From Isoetes taiwanensis (taxonomy: Eukaryota; Streptophyta; Lycopodiopsida; Isoetales; Isoetaceae), in NCBI GenBank assembly GCA_021234155.1, contig JAJEKV010000017.1, forward strand, positions 5,995,901 to 6,059,900: a stretch of 64,000 nt of DNA. Reading direction: 5' to 3'. Under the pieces are notes generated by a model. The model was given only the letters and a program-made list of their open reading frames with translations. It was not told the origin of the DNA and searched no databases. The position numbers and the translations under genes were made by a program. Shown in pieces: positions 1 to 10,667 of this stretch (the first letter of the stretch is position 1; each line of letters begins with the position of its first letter).

Positions 1-1060
1 GGCCCATTGGTCCTTAAACGGGTCATAGGGCCACCGGTTTCACTCCAATCTCCCTCGGGCAAGTGGAAGGTGCTTCTTCTTTGCTGGACACAGTCTCCCA
101 ATTTTTGTAGCATCACTGCAAATGAGGACCTCGTCTGGTCTATCTCAGCACGCCCAAACCATTTCGAAGTATCCACAACCTGCAATCAGAAAAATTAGCA
201 CGAAGTTCGAATAGATAAGATAAAATTGGACACACAAAATACCCACAGACTGCTCTTTGGTGTTGCACATTTCCTGCAAGAACCACTTGACGAAACAAAT
301 CGTAAATTCGCAATCTCGGTGTTTTCCCGGGCCGAGGGACCTTCAAAGAGACGCAGGGGGCATTGTGCAATCTGGACGACTCAAAACTCCACCTCTTCAT
401 AATGTCGGTCACAAATCTGTGGCCAAAGGAATCAGAGGAACCCAAAAATTGACCTGGAAGGGGCAGAATTTAACTTACAAAGTGGCGAAAGCAAGAAGGT
501 CGAAAGTGCATGCCCGACATTGAATCCAAATGGAGCAAAGATGGACAAGGAGTCCAAGCCTGCGTGGCATGCATCGGCGTCTGAAACCAATATGAAGGCT
601 CAATTGATTTGCCGGAAAGAATTGCAAAACCGGATTTTAGGTTCAATTGCCCATAAATGGATTTAAAATGGATTCTTTACCTGCTCATGACTGGGAAGTA
701 ATAGAACCCGACATTCTGCATCCGCCAATTCTGCCTGATGAAGGGTTTCGGTGGGATTAATTTAGCAAACAGATCATATGAACCCGATTGACCTTCCAAA
801 CCGTTTCGCAAAAAAGGCCAAAGGCCGCAGGATGCACGAAAACATGCTAGGATCTTCTATTTTGGGGAATGGAATGTATCAAGGCCCTGCAGAGACCAAC
901 ACAGTCACCGAATCAAAGCATTGCAATGCTTGGGTGGTGCTTATAAACGTGACTTACAGTAGATAGGCACCAACACATTCTTCATTGATTCTGCAATCCA
1001 CATCGTCTCCAGGCCCGGGAACTGTCATGAAATCTTGGGCGAAGTTGCCATACACCAAAA

Positions 1061-1761
1061 TTAGCTGGCTGATGATTTCTTGCCCACTCGAATGGTCAGG
1101 CCGCTTAGTGTCGGTGGGTATTTAAATGTGAAGTTACAGGTCCACCTGCCGGAAAGAAGACCTGATTGATAAGAAAACACAGAATTAAAAAAACTGGCTT
1201 CCAGCCTATGCATCATGGGAATCTCAATTAAAGTGCCCTCCTCATCCGATGAAGCTCTGGGATCGGGGAGTCCTGCTGATTGAATTGCCTCACGCAAACC
1301 CTGAATGTAGCTGGAGGTTTCAAACACTATATGGTTAGGGGGCAAGGTAGTCCCTCTGTTTTTTGGCCCCCCTCTTCTTCCTTGGGTTCTCGGGAGCTCC
1401 TAAGTGGGAGCTTCCTCACTTTCTGGGAGGGGGATGCAAGATCTCCTTGGGCTGTCACGAATTCCTTGCTGAAATCATCATTCTCTACCTGAGCTTGCTC
1501 TCTGGAATATGAAATCTCGGCCCTCATCTCTTCAACTGTCAGTCCAAATCTGCTGGCGATTTTTTTTCTAATTGCTTCCCTCTTACGCTCCTCGAGTTTT
1601 CTCTCTGTCGCCTTATCTCCACACATTGATTGACCCAAGCGGACCTCATAGCAGGATTGAGAAGTCAGGTGCTCAATCTGCTCCTCCACGCCATAGCCCT
1701 CGCCCCTTAGCACAGCCCTCACCAAAATCCGCCTAAGATTATGCCCACGGATAATCTTCAT
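1061..1761 (-). CDS. Unidentified charged ORF, probable mobile-element relic
   Basis: A reading frame starts at an ATG at 1761 and runs 144 codons to 1327. Its middle is rich in Glu, Lys and Arg (for example KATERKLEERKREAIRKK), suggesting a helical or coiled region. A second frame, 1345-1061, overlaps its end in another phase and reads like a continuation (FETSSYIQGLREAIQ), which would mean a frameshift near 1330. I recognise no domain. It lies downstream of another minus-strand ORF (2397-1990), and the two together look like a worn multi-ORF element. Gag-like or LINE ORF1-like function is possible but not shown: I see no zinc knuckle, reverse transcriptase or protease motif. The bases from 1 to 1060 give only short interrupted frames on this strand. 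Confidence 0.3.
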
Positions 1762-1989
1762 CCGCTCCGCTCCGGCTTCACCAATTCAAAGTTCCTCTTC
1801 CTCCTGCTCATTTAAGAGCAATTGGTTTCGACCCTCTTGCCAATGGTGGCGACTTGTAATCATTCGTCATGGAATGCTTTTATGAAGTCTGTGAATCTCG
1901 TGATCCCATTTTTTTGGAGTAAGCGCTACTACACCCACCAAATAAACAATACCAACGCCCATCGCCCGATCAAACCTCCGGTTTGCATT

Positions 1990-2397
1990 TCATCGTCCAT
2001 GTATCGGCGTAATCACGAGGAGGGTTCTCCACGGCATCCTCTCCAAATCTTCGGCCTCCTTGCAATCAACTTTTTCCTTTGGATCCTTTTCGGCCTTTTC
2101 TTTAGGCTTTTCTTTACTTTGTCGTCGGGCGAGCTCGGGGATACCGAGGACTCCCTCCAAAGACACAGGAATAAGTCTGGGCGAGCTAACAAAGGCTGTC
2201 TTTTGCCGCGCATGCAAGATCCACCATCGACCGGTACCGAACGGCTCAAAACCTGGAGGAAACTTAGGAGGGGAGTCCACCTCCGAATCTACCAGTTCTT
2301 CCGGCAAAGCATTGTTGGCAGGAAAATTGAAAGCCGAGTTAGCGGAAGATTCTGCCTGGAAGTTCTCATTAACTGAGGTTCCAGGGCTTTGATCCAT
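1990..2397 (-). CDS. Unidentified ORF beginning MDQSPG, probable mobile-element relic
   Basis: The frame opens at an ATG at 2397 and runs about 135 codons; the same frame is open further upstream to 2577, so the true start is uncertain. The product begins with a Ser/Asn/Pro-rich stretch, passes a Pro-rich patch (PPKFPPGFEPFG) and a hydrophobic segment (KTAFVSSPRLIPVSLEG), and ends in a Lys/Glu-rich tract (KEKPKEKAEKDPKEK). I do not recognise the family. The 229 bp to the next minus-strand ORF contain further frame breaks. The region is GC-richer than its surroundings and sits against the palindromic minisatellite that starts at 2731, which suggests that ORFs and minisatellite could belong to one inserted unit. 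Confidence 0.3.
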   Translation of the reverse strand: MDQSPGTSVNENFQAESSANSAFNFPANNALPEELVDSEVDSPPKFPPGFEPFGTGRWWILHARQKTAFVSSPRLIPVSLEGVLGIPELARRQSKEKPKEKAEKDPKEKVDCKEAEDLERMPWRTLLVITPIHGR

Positions 2398-2730
2398 ATG
2401 AACAGCGATAAGAAAGGGACAAGAATTCGAGCGGGAAGGAGGAACGGAGGCGCCGGAACGAAGCTGCGAGAAAGGGCTTTTTGGCGCTAACGGTGGTGAT
2501 TCCTTCGGCGGGATCACTATCCGAATTCGCGGGTTCACGTGGCATACACGGTGATAGGGCAATGACCATGCAATCATTTTGTCGATGGCAAGTAGCGGCT
2601 AATAATGCCCGGCGTCCGGCATTCAATTCAAAAGCTGGGCCCTGAATTTAAATAGGCTTTTTATATAAAATAGCGACGGATATCCTATGCCGACGTGGCA
2701 TCAACGGCCTGGATGCGTCCTTCACTCGCG

Positions 2731-3198
2731 GTGATTCCATCCGGTTGATTCACGGTGATGTGATTCTGCCGGACGGAATCAGATTTTGGTGATTCCGCCC
2801 GGAGGAATGGTCAGGATTACGTGATTCCGTCGGCTGGAATCAGATCGTAGTGATTCCGCCGGACGGAATCTAATATAGGTGATTCCGTCGGACGGAATCA
2901 GAATATGGTGATTCCGTCAGACGAAATAACAAGTTAGTGATTCCGTCCGGCGGGATTGCAACTTGGTGATTCCGTGCCGTGGGATCAGTGACGGGTGATT
3001 CCATCCGGCGGTATTCCGTCGTCGTGATTCCATCGCGTGGAATACTTACTTGGTGATTCCGTCAGGCGGGATTGCACCTTGGTGATTCCATCCCGCGTAT
3101 TCCGCCGCTTAGGATTCCATCGCGCGGAATACTTACTTGGTGATTCCGCCCAGCCAGTAGTCTACCGATGTGATTCCACCGACAAGATTGAAATTATT
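2731..3198. repeat. 29-bp minisatellite with palindromic units (about 16 copies)
   Basis: Units begin at 2731, 2760, 2789, 2821, 2850, 2879, 2908, 2937, 2966, 2995, 3024, 3053, 3082, 3112, 3140 and 3170. Most are exactly 29 bp. Each carries a near-palindrome of the form GATTCCGTCSGACGGAATC followed by about 10 variable bases starting the next GTGATTCC. Between about 2937 and 3139 a three-unit higher-order pattern appears: the endings ATTGCAACTTG or ATTGCACCTTG, TATTCCG and AATACTTACTTG recur about every 88 bp. A reversed copy (GATGGAATCACC) lies near 3284. This is a tandem array; its function is unknown. Confidence 0.9.
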
Positions 3199-3299
3199 GC
3201 CGCACCGGGCCGCACGGGCTAACGGGTCTCCTGAACGGATCCCGTTCGGGAGGGTTCAGGATTCCGCGAAAGTATTCACCGCGATGGAATCACCAGAAC

Positions 3300-6200
3300 C
3301 AGGGTAAAGATATTTTCACCCCTTTTTACATTGGAGCTTGCACATTTTTTCTTTCCCATTCAAAATCCTTCGATGTGTAATTATTGAGTCATCATGCTGC
3401 TGTGTTTTCTAATGGTTTTCTTTTATTCATAAGTAAGGTACAATCTACTTTAGATTGCCCATGGGATTGAATAGTTATAACATATGAAAGTCTTTATATT
3501 TCAGTTCATGTTCTGTTAGTAATCACAAGTGTTGCCTGAACTTACTATCGTGTCGTACAAAAGATAGATTATGACGTGTTCTAGTGTGCCATCATTTTGT
3601 TGCATTAACATGCATCGGAGTGGATTTCCACATTGGCAAGTAGTCTAAGTTTTTTTTTTCTTTTTTTCTAATTCTTTTATGACCATAAGACCTAAGGTTG
3701 CCTCTATGTAGCGAATGCCTAACATATCGAAGAAGGAAAATATGAAACATACATTGACTTGCAATATACCAAGAAGGGGCTTCATAAAATCATAGCGCAA
3801 GCAACATCTAGCTTCTCTTAAGTATTTAAGGTGAGTCTTATATCAAGGACATTGTTGGTTGAGTTCGGGGTTTTGACTCCTAGAGGTATATGGGTTTTTG
3901 AATGACAATTGACAAAGACCGTGTTAGAGTATGACATGCTACAAATCTACTTGCTTCCACTCCTCTTCTAATTTCTTTGCGAATAGGAGAGGCGAATTAT
4001 GGTGGAGGTAAGGTCTTGGTCTTGAAAACCAAATGTGCACTACAAAGCCTATATTGTTTTCCCAGTTAACCTAGAGACACGTTACATCCCCTCACGAGGT
4101 CCCATCCCAACTAGAAGATTTCTTAGAGAAAAGACAGAAATATCATACCCTGCTCTTATCAACGATCTATCAAGGTACCAATTTTTCTAGCTTAAGTTCA
4201 GCATATTGACTGGGTCATGGGCTTTCCCCCATATGATCACGGGTCATGGTTTCTTCTAGCCCCGCAATTGATTGTAACATGCGCCATATGATCATTCTCC
4301 TTTTATAGCTACAATGCCAAGCTCCAGATCCTGGAAAGGTTTATATGAATGTTTTAGGTAAAAATGATCTAGACTCTTAGAGCATACAAAATCTATTGTT
4401 ACTATTTTCATGGCCGAGTCCTAGGGTCTTTTAAAAGATGTCTACCATTTCTTTAACCATAGAAGACAAACATCTCAGAAGGACGTATTACAGTTATGCC
4501 CTGCAAAGGCTACTTGGCCACGAACATAAGTTGACAGAGCCCACCAGATTATGCGCCATGGCAGGCAATTGCGTCAAATGTGCAACATCTTTGACTTGGT
4601 CATCTGCAATCGGCTATCACAATGGCCACTATCTGTCAGTTACACCTGTAGGTATAAAAACCAAGGAGGCGGTCCAACGTCGTGGATTACGTGTTGGTAG
4701 CCGAGCGAGATCTACACCTCATCACTCATCTTTGGGTTTGCATAGGCAGCAGAGATGAAGAGGCAGACTCAGATCATCAATCACTTTTCTTGCAGATGAA
4801 TTTGCACTGTCCGGACTCCATGTGCTCCAATCATGAGAGCTTTCGATAGACGCTTTGATAGGAGTTGCCCACAGAGGTCCTCATGGGCTACAACCTTCCC
4901 GCATAACCAATAGTTTAAGATTAGACATGTCCCTGGGACCATTCCTGATCCATGGACCAGAACTGACCCATATGACCCTATGTAACTCACGAAAGAAATT
5001 TCAGTTTTATAATATACCACCATCATTTGAGTCTTCACTTGTTTCTTAATAACCTCTAAGAATTGTAAGACCAATCGGGTCACCTATACCTTGTGGTAAT
5101 TGCTCAAACATTGGAGAATTTGGCAGTTTTTGCATCGGTCCAAAACTGCCTTCTTCGATATTTCTAGCATAAAGTGACCTAACCCTTGTTAAAGTTGGAG
5201 GTATTTGCCTGTTTATCATAGAACACATTGAGTTTTATGTTCCATGTTTTTTTGCTATCATCTGACATCGGTGGAAGCCGCCAAACCCTATTTTGATAAA
5301 AAAAGATGCTTGAGGTTGAAGAATTGTTTCTCTCTCAGTATAACAAGTTTTGATTTAATTCTTGTGGCCATGAGTTGCTAACTGTACTAGCTATAGTTTC
5401 ATGATTTTTTAGAGTGTTCATAAGTCATGTTAACCTCAATATTTACTAAAAGAATCTACTATACAGAATTCTGGACAAAAGTATATGTTAAAATGTTCCA
5501 ATAACAACCATCCATAATGCCATGTGGGTAATAAATGATGTATTCTATTTATATCTACATAGAACATAACTCTTATCAACTTACATATAGTGTAACTAGG
5601 GTGTAACCATGCAATTTTTTGAATTTAAACATGATGTAAAACATCTAGATTAACATATTAGAGCATAAAACGTTGGGTCAACTCCATAATTATAGGTCCA
5701 AAACTCCACAATGATTAAGTTAGTGATGTTTATTGTTGAATTGAAGTGGATGTTATGAAGTTTAGCCATGACAATATATAAATAGACCACATAACATTTC
5801 ATATATGCTTCTTTGGTTCATAGAAAGAGACACTACTTTTCCCCAAATATGCCTTTAAAATAGTTCAAAACGTGAGAAATGACATATATAGAGATCTCTT
5901 ATATAGGTTGTATGGTCTTATTGAAAAAAACACCATGAAATCTGCTTATTTCTTACTAGCATAAACTTTAGATCCGTGTTACTGCTATAAAGCATTGTCA
6001 TCCAAGTAGAATAATATTACATGTAAGTTATCTTTCATGTATATTATATTTTTTATGGATGCAAACCTTTCTTGGCAATAGAAATCTCTAGTTGCATGTT
6101 ACAGTAATATGTTATTTCTAAGGTTTTAATTTAGATAAGCAAGCATCACTATTTATGGTCCATGAGACCAGTTCACTAGCCTTATCCATTTTTCCCCATA

Positions 6201-7260
6201 GAATGATACTATGGCTTTTTAGCTTTGATCACATGATTTTTGAAAGTCCATGTAGGTTCAATTGGTCATAAATACCCTATAAATTCTCAATTTTTTGTGC
6301 TTCAACCTTACCCTTAAATTATGCAAGCTAACCTAATCAATTAATTTTGTCCTATAGAGAATCATACAAGTAAACTATATGTGAAAGTTGAGATCTAAGT
6401 TGATTAAGGTGGCACCATTAATGATTTTTAAACTTTCAGTCATTTGGACCAATGATGCTCTGCAACTGGACTATAGATAGCGATCTATCTTGATTTTTTT
6501 TAGTAAAAGTTTTTCATATTTTTCCTTAGTTCTTTTTGCATTGGTTTCTTGACATGAGATATTTTGAGGATATGATTTTGTAAAGTCACACCTTAGGGCA
6601 TAAATTTAGAATAAACATGGAAGATATAATATAATTGATGTTATCTATTCTAGTACAATCCTAAAGATAATGAACAACAAATAATTTTTGTGAACAAAGT
6701 GGTCCAAGAGCTACTCGTGTCCCAAAAATCAACTTGAAATGGACTAATATAAGGATATTATCAATTTTTGAATGAACTATAGACCAGTAATGGGCAGGTG
6801 TAAATATAGTTTTTGATTTTTTTTTACTATGTCTTTTGCCCTTTCCACGAGCTTGTTTTTGCATTGGTTTCATATCCTTATAAACTTTTATAACGAGTTT
6901 TTTTGGAGGATAATCTAGAGTCATATGTAGCAATGCTATCCATTTATATAAATTCCCTAAAATTGAAAATAGAAGTAAAGGTCAAAGCATCAAATTCAAA
7001 CTCAACAAATATTTTTATAGGATGGAGGACCTCGTGAACTACTTATATGCCAAATTTGAACTAAAAATCGATTTCCTTCTGAAAGTTGTCATTTTTATAT
7101 CACGACTGTGTTCTGGGAACCAGTACTGGTTCTCAGAAGGCAAAGGACACTTTTGACCCTGTCATGTTTGAATTGCTCTATCTTCCTTCACAGACTTCAA
7201 ATTGAGATGTGATTTTTTGTGCCTTGCTCTATATCTCGTGTAGAAAAATAACATTATAAA
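3300..7260. other. AT-rich intergenic DNA, no gene recognised
   Basis: About 4 kb of AT-rich sequence with only short chance reading frames on both strands (the longest about 100 codons, at 4438-4758 and 4781-5083, neither with a recognisable motif or convincing splice context). A 19-base A run lies near 7259-7277. I see no RNA gene, tandem repeat of note or long inverted repeat here. Confidence 0.5.
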
Positions 7261-7372
7261 AAAAAAAAAAAAAAACTAGCAAAAAGGCACGCCAGATGCC
7301 ATAGAAAATAAAGGCGAATGAAAATTAGGGCAAGGTAATTGGATAGGAAAAAATAATTGAATTATCTTTGTA

Positions 7373-7762
7373 TTAGGGCAAAATTGTATTGAAATTTATT
7401 GTCCGTGGTTGAAATAGCATATGTTGTTTGGATAGTTTAGATAATGCCCCTCCGTTTAAGGTACCAGTATTTCTTAGTTTGGAAGAGCAGGATATGAGGT
7501 TGTTGTAGCCATTTTTTGTTGTGTTGTAAAGGTTTATGTAATGTCTTTCGATTTCTTTTGCCTTTTTCTTGCTTTTGGTTTCTTCTAAGAGGTCAATGTG
7601 GAAGTTTTTTCCGTACGGTTTGTGCTTGTCGACGTCTGCTGCCATTTTGAGATTTGATTTTGATTTGTATTGTTTGTACCTAATTGATAAGTTTGTTGTT
7701 TATCCTACGTATTTGTTGTTGTTTTTATTTCACGTTAGGCAATATATCTTTGTTGGTGGCAT
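7373..7762 (-). pseudogene. GIY-YIG endonuclease-like ORF with two stop codons
   Basis: An ATG at 7762 opens a frame of 129 codons ending at 7373, interrupted by TGA at codon 11 (7730-7732) and TAA at codon 21 (7700-7702). The frame holds the marks of a stand-alone GIY-YIG nuclease: KIYCLT just after the start for the GIY strand, KYVG about ten residues on for the YIG strand, then an Arg-bearing helix (TNLSIRYKQY), and further down KEIERHYINLYN followed by GYNNL, where the family's catalytic Glu usually sits. GIY-YIG domains cut DNA in homing endonucleases, repair proteins, some retroelements and large DNA viruses. Nothing resembling a Penelope reverse transcriptase or zinc finger is next to it. 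Both stops could come from single C-to-T changes (CGA to TGA, CAA to TAA). The origin is unknown and the gene is probably dead. Confidence 0.6.
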
Positions 7763-7799
7763 TGTTAGTTGATGTAGATGTTTTTTTTTCTTCTTTTTT

Positions 7800-9035
7800 T
7801 CTTTAGTTTTAGTTTAGGTGTAAATAGCATTCGGAATTGGAATCAAAATTGTACTATGGAGAAACATGTGCAACAATAGTTTGATGGAGGCCTCACTGGT
7901 TCAATCAAACAAAATCAACACTAGAAGGCTTTTATTTGGCATGACACTATCAAATCTATTACTTTAGAGAATTTTTTCTTTCTGTTGAATATCTAGTATG
8001 ATCATTTTACCATTGACAAGTTATTTTAATTTGGTTGATTAATTGAACTTTGGTAGGCGTGCATTATCTTCTTTGGCTTTTGATGACCCCTTCGAAGAGC
8101 ATTGTCCTAGTTGTCGCCAACATTTTTTTTATATTAATTATTATACAAGATTCTATATATCGTGTCCCTTTGAGAGTGGTTTTAAAGAAATGTCTTCAAT
8201 TTATCACTTCTCTTATTAAATTAGATGGTTTTGACATGTGGCTACATCATTCTTCGCAAGAAAAGGTTATAGTAATAATAAACATGTCTCTATTATAACA
8301 ACGATGACAAATTTGATTTTAACAAGTACCTAGAAACATTGCATAAGAGGCATTGCAGACTAACAATTCTGAATACTGCACAAATCAAATCTGGCCCTTG
8401 AAATCCACCAAATATAATATAATAGCCTTGAACATTGACCATGTTTAACAATACAAGACATCATGTTTTATGGTACCAGACAATCATTTCAACATAGATA
8501 AGTAATGTTTCAGGAGAATACCATTATTGCTTCTGAACTCATTATTGCTTCTGAACTGTGAGAGCGTCAATAGGGGACTATTTGGCTAGCAGGTTGTATT
8601 AATATATTAAAGCAACACACGTTAACAATTGACACAAACATTAATCATTGGGAATTTATAAACTACATTTAGAATCTATATTATTCACATGTTCTATATA
8701 ATAATCATGACATTTGCAGTTTGTAACTTAGTTTTTATTTGCCGATATCTCTCTGCAGGGATGGGTCTTGCCAAGAATGGGCATGCTTGAATTGTCCGTA
8801 GAGCATGCTCTAAGATCTTCTGTTCATGAATGAGCCTACCCTATATCATTCCTTTTAAGTTCCATGCATGAAAGTGTGATCTTGTCAACTTCTGGACATT
8901 CATTCATGCTGCATATTGCCAAACAAAGAAAGGACGGGAAGTTCTTGTCCGTGATGTACATATAAGGATGTGGAAATGGCCCATATTATAGAAATGGCTA
9001 TATCTGAATAAGTTTTCTTTTTGGTTGGAACTGTT
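7800..9035. other. Intergenic AT-rich DNA
   Basis: No gene recognised. A T-rich tract lies at 7780-7804, and a 19-bp direct duplication (ATTATTGCTTCTGAACT) at 8523-8558. Sequence just upstream of 9038 could belong to lost exons of the oxidase relic that follows, but I could not align any. Confidence 0.4.
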
Positions 9036-9037
9036 CA

Positions 9038-9391
9038 GATGTCTCACACATCACGTTAGACACAAAGTGCAGCAAAATAAAATCTTTTTCTGGGGAACTA
9101 GTTTCTTTACCACATTCGAATGGAGTCAATCTTGCTTGGAGAAACACAACTTTCCACATTCTATTAATGCAGACGAGGCTAACTACAATGAAAATGCTTA
9201 GAGATCTGACATCAGGTTTTGGGAGTTATATGAATGAGGCAAATTCTAATGAGGCGACCTGACAAGAATCCTTCTTTGGCAACCACTATAAGACCCTAAA
9301 ACATATCAAGGATATTGTGGATCCACATGGATTGTTTGTTTGCAGACATTGTGTAAGAAGTGAAGATTGGAGCAATGACCTCAATTGTTGA
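9038..9391 (+). pseudogene. Last exon of a berberine-bridge-type FAD-linked oxidase, inactivated
   Basis: One frame from about 9038 to the stop at 9389-9391 reads as the C-terminal BBE domain of the FAD-linked oxidoreductases. Landmarks are GVNLAWRNTTFH, then GSYMNEANSNEA, then QESFFGNHYKTLKHIKDIVD, PHGLFVCRHCV and SEDWS near the end, in the normal family order. These enzymes oxidise alcohols, sugars or alkaloids with a covalently bound FAD and are often secreted. The codon after NEAT, where the family has Trp, is TGA (9260-9262), so the frame is broken by what looks like a TGG-to-TGA change. The upstream FAD-binding exons are not visible in the preceding few kilobases. A polypyrimidine stretch and CAG just before 9038-9039 fit a splice acceptor. 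I call it a truncated pseudogene. Confidence 0.75.
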
Positions 9392-9662
9392 TTGCAACCA
9401 TCAAGCTCTTCAGTAACTTAAAACACTTCTGGAGAGGGGGATAGACAACCAAACGAGAAGAGAAAAGGCAAGGCAAGGCAAATGTTATTAAAAAGGATGT
9501 AGGGAAATATCATACTGGTAAAAATAATCCATACAATCTCTAAATAATCTCAAATCAGACATATGTCAATGCATTCCACGATTCGAGTGCATCCTAAATA
9601 AAAAGAACTACTTATATTTAGGCCAGATCAAGTATGTGTGTTTATTGATCCTACATTATATG

Positions 9663-10020
9663 CTGGAAAGAAATGCCTAAACCTGGAAAGAATACGTATA
9701 AGCTGCAGTCTCATTGTTCAGAATACCAGACAGTTGTCCTAAAGCCTCTGGAACCATGCCAGAAAACTAGTACATGGCATCTTCCTCATATTCCTTACAA
9801 CTATGAGCAAGGGATCTGGCTCATTGCAACGTGTGGCATGTTTGGCGGAGATGGAAAGAAATGCCTCAAGCTGGAAATAGATATAAGCTGCAGATTAGAG
9901 CAGACTTAAGCTAACACACCTTAAATCCCTGGAACCAAGCCAGAAAATGACATCTTTTTCTACTATTCATAAGCATATTCATGAACATGGGATCTGCATC
10001 ACTGTAATGTGTGGCATGTT
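9663..10020. repeat. Imperfect direct duplication, period about 187 bp
   Basis: The segment starting GGAAAGAAATGCCT at 9665 recurs at 9853. Shared landmarks in the same order are ATAAGCTGCAG, CCCTGGAACCA or CCTCTGGAACCA, GCCAGAAAA, GGGATCTG and TGTGGCATG. The copies have diverged by substitutions and small indels. Neither holds a recognisable coding unit. The rest of 9392-10660 shows no gene that I recognise. Confidence 0.6.
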
Positions 10021-10667
10021 ATGGATATTCTCTATAGGTTATATGTTTAAGGAATTGCAAGGAAATTCAGTGCATTACAAGAAATTGAAGATGTTGAGGA
10101 AAGAAACTAGTTGCAATGCAACCCTACTTACAAAGATGCCACAAGAAAACGATCGGCCCTCTAGCTCCCCAACTGCATCTGCTGTTTGTATTGAATGGAA
10201 GAGTAACACTTGTAGGTTGTATTAACAGTAGATTAGAGGAGACGGATAGGCAAGCTCAAATCTGGAAAAGCCATGTTAGACCCTTGCAAGAAAATCTCAC
10301 CTAATGGGGCACAGGACATAAATTTTGCTGATATATTCGCTGCAATTGTATTTCCCATTTTGCGCGGCTATTTGCATCCATTGCAAGTCTGTTAAAATCC
10401 TTTTCCTCCCATTTCCCTTTACTGCTTCAATTGAAAGAATGCAGTCCAATATCTGGATCCTCATTGTCAAAAAAAGATGTATATGTTTAGTTGATAGTTC
10501 CGGCATCAGATGGCAAAAAAAAACCAGCAAGCTTGAAGAAACTGGGCTTTCCACAGTAAGGCAATCCGTTGCTTTGATCACAGAAGTTTCTAGACTCTAA
10601 AACAAGATTATCCATAAACAATAGGTTCAAATCCAGGAATCGTTAAGCAAGAGATAGATATGGTGGC

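Noticed and set aside
2731-3198. CRISPR array
   Set aside because: The regular 29-bp spacing and palindromic units look CRISPR-like, but the 'spacers' are only about 10 bp and similar to each other, no cas genes are near, and the DNA is from a plant nucleus.
4438-5228. Opposed ORFs of about 100 codons
   Set aside because: No motif, no splice context, AT-rich chance frames.
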